Source: an uncultured Lachnospiraceae bacterium
GTDB lineage: Bacteria > Bacillota_A > Clostridia > TANB77 > CAG-508
Assembly (NCBI GenBank): GCA_947165105.1
Contig: CAMUZC010000083.1
Span: 1-6,746, forward strand
Length of the DNA: 6,746 bases
Reading direction: 5' to 3'
In this document: in pieces, positions 1-4,068 of the stretch
Layout: each line of letters starts with the position of its first letter
How positions within the stretch are numbered: position 1 is the stretch's first letter
The notes under the pieces: generated by a model
What the model saw: only the letters and a program-made list of their open reading frames with translations
Told to the model about the DNA's origin: nothing
Databases searched by the model: none
Translations under genes and position numbers: made by a program

Positions 1-230
1 TCTTTTCTTTTAGCTGCTGGTGCTAAGTTAACAACAATTTTTCTACTAAATAAATTAAAGCCCGAATTTTTTATTGCTGTCTTAACTCTTTCCTTTGACT
101 CTCTAATACTAATATCAGGCAAACCGCACAACATCAAAGCCGTGGCAAACCTGCTGCGACATCTACCTGTACCTCCACAAGATATCCATTTAATCCGTGA
201 AAGTGATATACTTTTTATAATTGATAACAT
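1..230 (-). pseudogene. comM: YifB/ComM-type Mg-chelatase-like AAA+ ATPase, 5' end only, with three apparent +1 frameshifts
   Basis: This is the N-terminal part of a YifB/ComM protein, cut by the window edge. ComM is known as a hexameric helicase that helps integrate transforming DNA; many Firmicutes carry YifB homologues of unclear role. If one C is skipped at each of three in-frame CGG codons (195-197, 140-142, 124-126), the minus strand reads MLSIIKSISLS, GLNGYLVEVQVDVAAGLP, GFDVV, then GLPDISIRESKERV, KTAIKNSGF and KIVVNLAPA. This matches the conserved N-terminal (ChlI/Lon-like) domain; the ATPase domain lies outside the window. Without the shifts the start frame still stays open across the window, because three +1 changes add up to one codon, but residues 12-35 become unrelated sequence. 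The ATG at 230 is preceded by AGGAGG at a rather long spacing of about 13 nt. A weak promoter-like pair (TTCAAA, 17 nt, TAAAAT) lies at 264-292. It may be a decayed gene, a recoded gene or sequence error. Confidence 0.8.
124..197 (-). other. Cluster of three candidate +1 recoding sites at in-frame CGG codons in comM
   Basis: On the minus strand the frame entering each site meets TCA CGG (195-197), CCA CGG (140-142) and GTG CGG (124-126). Skipping the first C gives GGA, GGC and GGT, all Gly, and the family sequence resumes at once. The second and third sites are tightly placed, because the motif AGLPGFDVVGLPD surrounds them. The first has a small ambiguity, since one base removed from the nearby TTT run would also restore frame. 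Whether ribosomes really skip here cannot be judged from the sequence. Confidence 0.6.
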
Positions 231-370
231 TTTTGGGTTAATACCTCCTAAAGTAAATTCTGTATTTTAATTTTTTTGAATATATTTTTGAATAAAATTT
301 TTTAAATTAATTTTTTAGAATGCAATTACTTGAATAAAAATCTTTATAAGCTAATTGATATGGATGATAT

Positions 371-401
371 AAACTCAAAATTCTTCATAAATTTTGAGTT
401 T
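371..401 (-). terminator. Long palindrome downstream of hicB, probable terminator
   Basis: A perfect 12-bp inverted repeat (371-382 with 390-401, AAACTCAAAATT arms, 7-nt loop) lies just after hicB. An outer 8-bp pair (GATGATAT 363-370 with ATATCATC 411-418) flanks it and overlaps the hicB stop codon. On the minus strand the hairpin is followed only by TTTATAT, not a clean T-run, so termination may be partial and the palindrome could have another role. It also separates hicB from comM. Confidence 0.5.
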
Positions 402-416
402 ACATCAAATATATCA

Positions 417-764
417 TCATTTACTCAACTTATATAAAGCATATTGATTTAATGAAACTCCTTCTTGACCAGCCTCCAAAGCTAATTTATAATGTAAAGA
501 CTTAGGTATCCTAATAACAAATTTACCACTAAAGTTTTCATATCCAACTGGCAATGGAACCTCGAAACCGCCAGATAGTTTTGCATCAATCCAACCTTCC
601 ATTGCTTCTCTTAAATTATTGTACGCTTCTTCAAATGAATCTCCTGTACTTTGACATCCGTCTAATTCTAGAATTTTTGCATGAAAATAAGAACCACTTT
701 CGTCAGAAATCGGCTGAATTATATAATTATAAGGTAAGTTAATATAATCTTTGACTCTTTTCAT
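417..764 (-). CDS. hicB: HicB family antitoxin of a type II toxin-antitoxin pair
   Basis: This 115-residue protein has the two-part layout of long HicB antitoxins. Residues about 10-70 form the HicB fold that blocks the toxin (YIIQPISDESGSYFHAKILE, then LDGCQSTGDSFEEAYNNLRE). Residues about 80-113 look like a ribbon-helix-helix DNA-binding domain (GKFVIRIPKSLHYKLALEA, then GVSLNQY), which in known pairs represses the operon promoter. The start is an ATG with AAAGGAG 8 nt upstream. It lies 36 nt downstream of the hicA stop in the usual toxin-first order, so both are probably transcribed from the promoter at 1068-1096. The gene is intact and has no in-frame CGG codon, unlike hicA. An intact antitoxin beside a toxin needing a frame change suggests either an inactivated toxin or one whose output is limited by recoding. 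The family call is firm; activity is unknown. Confidence 0.9.
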   Translation of the reverse strand: MKRVKDYINLPYNYIIQPISDESGSYFHAKILELDGCQSTGDSFEEAYNNLREAMEGWIDAKLSGGFEVPLPVGYENFSGKFVIRIPKSLHYKLALEAGQEGVSLNQYALYKLSK

Positions 765-800
765 TTAAACCACTCCTTTACAAATAATAATATACTAAAA

Positions 801-1029
801 TCATTTTTCTATTCGTTTTAATACATCTTTTACATAGACCGCCTTCAATGGATTATCTTCTTTAATTGTAATTACATCTCCGGTTGAATTGATAAAATTC
901 CTGTGCGATGTTCCGTTTCCTTGTTTTCATTCTATATCCGTTATTTTCAAGTACTTTGCTCAATTCACTAAAACGAATACCATTAGGTTGTTGTTTCATT
1001 TTTAATATTATCTTTTCAATATCTGACAT
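801..1029 (-). pseudogene. hicA: HicA family mRNA interferase toxin, with one apparent +1 frameshift at a CGG codon
   Basis: The first 38 codons read MSDIEKIILKMKQQPNGIRF, then SELSKVLENNGYRMKTRK, like the N-terminus of HicA, a small dsRBD-like RNase that cuts mRNA. The next in-frame codon is CGG (913-915). Continuing in frame gives 17 unrelated residues and a TAA. Skipping one C gives GTSHRNFINSTGDVITIK, then EDNPLKAVYVKDVLKRIEK and TGA at 801-803, completing a normal 75-residue HicA. The SHR motif with the His used for catalysis in known HicA proteins lies just after the shift, so only the shifted product could be toxic. The ATG at 1029 has AAGGAGG 7 nt upstream and a good promoter. Frame could also be restored by removing one A from the AAAA run after ATG, giving KQGNGTSHR, but the C-skip product looks more family-like. 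Options are pseudogene, recoding or sequence error. Confidence 0.85.
913..915 (-). other. Candidate +1 recoding site at an in-frame CGG codon in hicA
   Basis: The context is AGG AAA CGG AAC in the start frame. Skipping the C gives AAA GGA ACA TCG CAC, which restores the HicA motif KGTSHR. It is the same type of event, at the same codon, as the three in comM about 720 bases away. A bacterial +1 site often has a stop or a hungry codon in the A-site; here the A-site codon would be CGG. Confidence 0.55.
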
Positions 1030-1067
1030 ATATATTCCTCCTTAACTGAAATATATATGTCATAATC

Positions 1068-1096
1068 ATAGTATCACGTTTAGTACTATTTGTCAA
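1068..1096 (-). promoter_or_regulatory. SigA-type promoter of hicAB
   Basis: The -35 box TTGACA (1091-1096) matches consensus exactly. A 17-nt spacer leads to TACTAT (1068-1073), preceded by an extended -10 TG (TGA TACTAT). The perfect 8-bp palindrome TAGTACTA (1081-1088) lies in the spacer and is a plausible half of a HicB operator, though no second copy is obvious. The start codon of hicA is about 39 nt downstream of the -10 box. Confidence 0.7.
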
Positions 1097-1332
1097 CATG
1101 ATTTAACTTATATATTTCTATTTATTTGTATTTTCTCGAATTTTGAAATGTTAGAATAAATTTTCTAGATACATTAATAAAAAAGCAATAAATCGCTATT
1201 GAATAAACTTTTTGATTAAATTTATATAAAAATTATAAATAATAAATTATATAATTATTAAAACACATACATGCCGAAATTTCAACAAAAATCGTTCATC
1301 AAATTTCGACATTATTCGTTTAACTTAAGAAT
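1097..1332. other. AT-rich spacer between hicAB promoter and helicase terminator
   Basis: I see no gene, RNA gene or mobile element here. The sequence is nearly pure A and T for long runs (for example 1211-1262) with no open frame carrying an SD. Its only clear structure is the inverted repeat at 1275-1308 and a short CAATA/TATTG pair near 1190. It separates the helicase operon from the toxin-antitoxin pair. Confidence 0.6.
1275..1308. repeat. Inverted repeat, 8-bp arms
   Basis: CGAAATTT (1275-1282) and AAATTTCG (1301-1308) form perfect arms around an 18-nt loop. There is no T-run beside it, so it is not a standard terminator. It lies in the gene-free spacer; no function can be assigned. Confidence 0.5.
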
Positions 1333-1374
1333 AAAAATTAAACATTTAGAACCGTCCACAAAATTCAAAATTTG
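1333..1374 (-). repeat. Dispersed intergenic repeat, copy 1 (GTGGACGGT core)
   Basis: On the minus strand this copy carries TGTGGACGGT flanked by AAATTTTGAATT and by AATGTTTAATTTTT. The same arrangement with the same core appears at 6705-6745 in the same orientation. Ten bases (1351-1360) match exactly, and the A/T flanks agree with a few changes. This copy has GGTTCT instead of GGTCCTT and lacks the opposite arm, so it is a half-site compared with copy 2. It lies directly after the helicase terminator T-run. Confidence 0.55.
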
Positions 1375-1409
1375 AAAAAAAGGTTGCGAAAACTAATTCT
1401 TCGCAACCT
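1375..1409 (-). terminator. Rho-independent terminator of the Nudix-helicase operon
   Basis: A perfect 10-bp stem (AGGTTGCGAA, 1400-1409 with 1381-1390) and 9-nt loop are followed by seven T on the minus strand (1381-1375). The upstream arm and loop contain the last codons and the TAG stop of the helicase gene (1393-1395), so the terminator is part of the coding end. Confidence 0.92.
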
Positions 1410-2973
1410 CAATGTTAACAACCTTTCCCTTAATCTCCTGCCCTTTAACGTTTCTCATAACTTCCTCAACATATCCTGCTGGAACTTCAACAAAAGAAAA
1501 GTTATCTAATAAATTTACTCTGCCAATGGTATCAGTAGTTAAAGCAGTATGTGCTTTAATACATCCTACAATATCTTTTACCATTATCTTATCTTTTTTT
1601 CCTACGCTGAAAAATAATCTTACATTACCTTTTTCATCTGGAGTATAATCAAATTCTGATACACTATTTAAATCGTTGTTTTGCACAACTGATAAACATG
1701 TTGCTAAAGCTTTAGCAATGTCTTGAATACTATAATTCTTATTTAACAAATTGTCCAGAACTTCTGTATTTTTAAACTCTTTATTTTTTATTATTTCCTC
1801 AATGTTATCCACAAATTTTCTACATTTCACTGCATCAACTTCTTTTAAAGACGGAATTTTTCCCTCAGTTATTTTCGTATTTGCATACTTCTCTATTTCT
1901 CTAATTTTAGACTTCTCTTTTCCTGTATAAAATGTATAGGCAATTCCATTTTTTCCATTTCTTCCGGTTCTACCAATTCTATGAACATAATACTCTAATT
2001 CTTGTGGAATATCATAATTAATTACAAGTTCAAGATTTCTAACATCTATTCCTCTAGCAGCAACATCTGTTGCAACCATTATTTTGATATCGCCTGTTTT
2101 AAATTTTTTCATAATTCTGTCTCTTTGATTTTGCTTTATATCACCATGCAAACATTCAGCACTATACCCTTTTGATTTTAGTAAGTCAATAAGAGTATCT
2201 ACTTTCTTCTTTGTATTACAGAAAATAACTGCTTTTTTAGGTTCAAGAACATCCAAAATTCTGCATACAGTTTCATCCTTCATTTTAGCCTTTACTTCAA
2301 TTGCCTCTTGTCTAATCCTTTCAACAGTAAGTTCTTTAGCCTCAATCTTGATGTTTTTAGGCTTAATTAAATATTTCTTACTAATATCTAAAATTCTCTT
2401 GCTCATAGTTGCTGAAAAAAGAACGGTTTGCCTTTCTTCAGGAACATCTTTTAAAATCTTTTCAATATCCTCTTCAAACCCCATATTAAGCATTTCATCA
2501 GCTTCATCAAGAACAACCATTTTAACATTATTAAGTTTTATGGTTCTTCTCCTCATATGATCCATCACTCTACCTGGAGTTCCAACTATAATTTGCACAC
2601 CCTTTTTCAATCCAAGAATTTGTCTTTCAATAGATTCTCCACCATAAATCGCCATGCATTTAATATTATCTTCATATTTTAAATATCTTCTTAATGCATG
2701 TGTAACTTGATTTGCTAGTTCTCTTGTAGGGCATAAAACAATTGCCTGAACCTTTTTTGAATTTTTATCAACCTTTTCTATCATTGGTAAACAAAAAGAT
2801 GCAGTTTTCCCAGTACCAGTTTGAGATTGTCCTATTACATCTCTTCCTTCCAAAATTAATGGGATTGATTGTTTTTGAATATCTGTCATTTCATTATATC
2901 TTATTTCTTTCAAAGCACGTTTTACATTTTCTGATATATTTAATTCTTCAAATTTTGTTACTTCATTTTTCAT
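1393..2973 (-). CDS. DEAD-box ATP-dependent RNA helicase with DbpA-type RNA-binding domain (DeaD/CsdA/CshA group)
   Basis: This 526-residue RNA helicase unwinds RNA duplexes with ATP; relatives act in ribosome assembly, mRNA decay and cold adaptation. All core motifs are present: Q motif (F8 and Q33), I SQTGTGKT (50-57), Ia PTREL (82-86), Ib TPGR (132-135), II DEAD (156-159), III SAT (187-189), IV VIFCNT (249-254), V ATDVAARGID (301-310) and VI HRIGRTGR (331-338). Residues about 450-524 (VRLFFSVGKKDKI to GKVVNIEV) resemble the DbpA RNA-binding domain. In DbpA this domain binds 23S rRNA hairpin 92, but it also occurs in DeaD/CsdA-type proteins, so I give no gene symbol. The start is 7 nt after the Nudix stop, and its only SD (GGAG, 2987-2990) lies inside the last Nudix codons at a long 13-nt spacing, suggesting translational coupling. 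The stop is built into the terminator. No frameshift or missing residue was seen. Confidence 0.95.
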   Translation of the reverse strand: MKNEVTKFEELNISENVKRALKEIRYNEMTDIQKQSIPLILEGRDVIGQSQTGTGKTASFCLPMIEKVDKNSKKVQAIVLCPTRELANQVTHALRRYLKYEDNIKCMAIYGGESIERQILGLKKGVQIIVGTPGRVMDHMRRRTIKLNNVKMVVLDEADEMLNMGFEEDIEKILKDVPEERQTVLFSATMSKRILDISKKYLIKPKNIKIEAKELTVERIRQEAIEVKAKMKDETVCRILDVLEPKKAVIFCNTKKKVDTLIDLLKSKGYSAECLHGDIKQNQRDRIMKKFKTGDIKIMVATDVAARGIDVRNLELVINYDIPQELEYYVHRIGRTGRNGKNGIAYTFYTGKEKSKIREIEKYANTKITEGKIPSLKEVDAVKCRKFVDNIEEIIKNKEFKNTEVLDNLLNKNYSIQDIAKALATCLSVVQNNDLNSVSEFDYTPDEKGNVRLFFSVGKKDKIMVKDIVGCIKAHTALTTDTIGRVNLLDNFSFVEVPAGYVEEVMRNVKGQEIKGKVVNIEVAKN

Positions 2974-2980
2974 ATAAATA

Positions 2981-3373
2981 TTAACACTCCAAATCTTTCA
3001 TAACCTTACTTAAAATATTCTTAGATGTATCATATGTTAACCTATCCATAGCCTCATTTGGCAATAACCATTTTGTTTCTTTAACTTCCTCTTCTTGGAC
3101 TTTTACTTCTCCGCCTGTCTTTTTCGCAATAAAAAACACTACATCTTTTTCTATTCCTTCTTCTGGAGAATAATGCTCAACATATCTGTGAGTTTCATCA
3201 ATTTCTACATCTAAATTAGTTTCCTCTTTTATTTCCCTAATAGCTGTTTCTACCTCAGTTTCTCCTTCTTCAACATGTCCTTTTGGAAATCCCCAATGAC
3301 CTTTAACCTGTTGAATTACAAGAATTTTATCACCGTCAAAAATTACAGCTCCACATGATTTTTCATATTTCAT
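2981..3373 (-). CDS. Nudix hydrolase, probably a diadenosine-polyphosphate (Ap4A-type) hydrolase
   Basis: This protein of about 130 residues is a Nudix hydrolase, an enzyme class that cleaves nucleoside diphosphate-X compounds with Mg2+. With the start at 3373 it begins [12 protein letters not shown]. The Nudix box (about residues 32-54) reads [16 protein letters not shown] then IKEETNL, fitting GX5EX7REUXEEXGU except that the late Gly is Asn. The preceding [11 protein letters not shown] is typical of asymmetrical bis(5'-nucleosyl)-tetraphosphatases, which remove Ap4A made under stress; substrate cannot be fixed from sequence. An upstream ATG at 3409 would add 12 residues but has no SD, whereas 3373 has AAAGGA 10 nt before it. 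It is the first gene of an operon with the RNA helicase 7 nt downstream. Confidence 0.9.
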   Translation of the reverse strand: MKYEKSCGAVIFDGDKILVIQQVKGHWGFPKGHVEEGETEVETAIREIKEETNLDVEIDETHRYVEHYSPEEGIEKDVVFFIAKKTGGEVKVQEEEVKETKWLLPNEAMDRLTYDTSKNILSKVMKDLEC

Positions 3374-3383
3374 TTTTTCACAT

Positions 3384-3389
3384 TCCTTT
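3384..3389 (-). promoter_or_regulatory. Ribosome binding site that decides the Nudix start
   Basis: AAAGGA stands 10 nt before the ATG at 3373. It is downstream of the alternative ATG at 3409, which lacks any SD in the preceding bases. The shorter product also matches where the Nudix family usually begins. Confidence 0.65.
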
Positions 3390-3454
3390 CTAAAAATTAT
3401 ATTTAGCATTATTTATTTACATTAGCTTATTATCCATTTTCAATACTGCTTAAT

Positions 3455-3481
3455 ATTATAGTATATAAATATAAAAATCAA
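3455..3481 (-). promoter_or_regulatory. Possible promoter of the Nudix-helicase operon
   Basis: A perfect TATAAT (3455-3460) lies about 80 nt upstream of the Nudix start. TTGATT (3476-3481) is a good -35 match but the spacer is only 15 nt. A shifted -35 (TGTTGA) would give 17 nt with a poorer match. The region is AT-rich, so chance matches are easy, but it lies where an operon promoter must be, after the terminator at 3498-3524. Confidence 0.45.
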
Positions 3482-3497
3482 CACTGAGTTATAAAGT

Positions 3498-3524
3498 AAA
3501 AACGCATTTATATAAATGCGTTTT
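3498..3524 (-). terminator. Palindromic terminator after the 3597-3908 gene
   Basis: Arms AAAACGCATTTA (3499-3510) and TAAATGCGTTTT (3513-3524) make a 12-bp perfect stem with a TA centre, where a real loop would open 1-2 pairs. On the minus strand it ends in TTTTT followed by ACTTT. The symmetry means it could also act on plus-strand transcripts. Confidence 0.8.
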
Positions 3525-3596
3525 CATCTTGTTTTTAAATAACAATTAATCTTCCGCAAACGGATAACACAAAAATGCATGAACACGGTCATCATC

Positions 3597-3908
3597 TTAA
3601 AAACCTTCGTTATATGACTCGGACCATTTTTCAAGGATATCCCAACCAGAATCCGTAAACGAAAAGCAATTTTCACCTTTCTTATCACAGTATCCTCTGA
3701 TTATCAAGTATCTAAGATTTTCATCAAAGCTCACACGATCATAACCTTCCTTTTCTGGATAGGTAAAGTTTCTTGTGACTTCTGAATCATCTTTTTCGTT
3801 ACTTTTAAGCACTACAACCAACCCTATAAATGCCTGAAAATCTTCTATTTCAAGGATTCTGCCTAAAGTACGTAATGATCCACGAACGTTTAACTCATAC
3901 ATCTTCAT
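3597..3908 (-). CDS. Hypothetical protein, possible winged-helix-like C-terminal half
   Basis: I do not recognise this 103-residue protein. It has no signal peptide or membrane helix. The N-terminal half (MKMYELNVRGSLRTLGRILE to IEDFQAFIGLVVVLKSN) could form a beta-rich or mixed fold. Residues about 62-96 (DENLRYLIIRGYC, then ENCFSFTDSGWDILEKW) follow the pattern of a winged helix: a helix ending in GY, a hairpin, then T-D-x-G-x-x-x-L. That is an inference from pattern, not a family match. The first ATG is chosen because GGAGG stands 8 nt before it; the ATG at codon 3 is too far. It is a single-gene unit with a consensus promoter, a structured 83-nt leader and a strong terminator, so its expression seems to be controlled separately from its neighbours. 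After the TAA the same frame stays open for 16 more codons (DDDRVHAFLCYPFAED, then TAA at 3546-3548), which may be a lost or read-through tail. Confidence 0.75.
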   Translation of the reverse strand: MKMYELNVRGSLRTLGRILEIEDFQAFIGLVVVLKSNEKDDSEVTRNFTYPEKEGYDRVSFDENLRYLIIRGYCDKKGENCFSFTDSGWDILEKWSESYNEGF

Positions 3909-3991
3909 AATATCAGCCTCCTGAATTATCCATGGAGGCTTTAACCCCCATGTAACATTAGTGTTTAAACTATGGGAGCTAAAAAGCTCGT
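3909..3991 (-). promoter_or_regulatory. Structured mRNA leader with mutually exclusive hairpins that can bury the SD
   Basis: The predicted transcript leader contains four segments in order: 1 CTCCCAT (3972-3978), 2 ATGGGGG (3945-3951), 3 CCTCCAT (3932-3938), and 4 GGAGGCT (3915-3921), which includes the SD. Segments 1:2, 2:3 and 3:4 can each pair; 3:4 extends to a perfect 7-bp AGCCTCC/GGAGGCT helix with a 12-nt loop. Pairing 3:4 would hide the SD, and 2:3 (8 bp, one G-U) would free it. A GAGCT-TTTT-AGCTC hairpin (3976-3989) competes for segment 1. Two tiny ORFs lie within (MLHGG over segment 2, MDNSGG from segment 3 into 4), neither with a clear SD. This is the layout of a translational attenuator or riboswitch. 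I do not recognise a known class. Confidence 0.55.
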
Positions 3992-3997
3992 ACTGGG

Positions 3998-4026
3998 ATT
4001 ATATACTGATTTTTATATATTGTCAA
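3998..4026 (-). promoter_or_regulatory. Consensus SigA promoter of the 3597-3908 gene
   Basis: TTGACA (4021-4026), exactly 17 nt, then TATAAT (3998-4003): both boxes are perfect. Transcription would begin near 3991, leaving a leader of about 83 nt. It starts only about 32 bases after the clpB stop codon. Confidence 0.85.
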
Positions 4027-4042
4027 TATTTCTATTTCTAGC

Positions 4043-4068
4043 AATTTTATAAAACATTTTACAAAATT
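4043..4068 (-). terminator. Weak AT-only hairpin over the clpB stop codon
   Basis: AATTTTGTAAAA and TTTTATAAAATT pair over 12 bp with one G-U and a TG centre, spanning the clpB stop (4059-4061). There is no G/C pair besides the wobble and no T-run after it, so it would be a poor intrinsic terminator. Read-through of clpB into the next gene is therefore possible. Confidence 0.3.

Noticed and set aside
124..915. CGG reassigned to another amino acid
   Set aside because: A changed codon meaning would replace one residue without breaking frame. Here the family sequence continues only if one base is skipped, so reassignment alone does not explain it.
124..915. General sequencing error rate in the window
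   Set aside because: The long genes (clpB, helicase) have no frame breaks, although they contain many GG-starting codons and homopolymers. A C-insertion error limited to the left end remains possible and is noted with the main finding, but it is not supported elsewhere in the window.
1190..1210. Short CAATA/TATTG hairpin as a terminator
   Set aside because: The stem is only 5 bp, AT-rich and without a T-run of useful length; chance is likely in this composition.
1097..1332. Small gene or small RNA in the AT-rich spacer
   Set aside because: No open frame with an SD, no clear promoter with a following terminator, and extreme A/T content.
3909..3991. Known riboswitch such as purine, preQ1, THF or SAM class
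   Set aside because: The conserved core bases of these classes could not be found in the leader; only the switching helices are supported.
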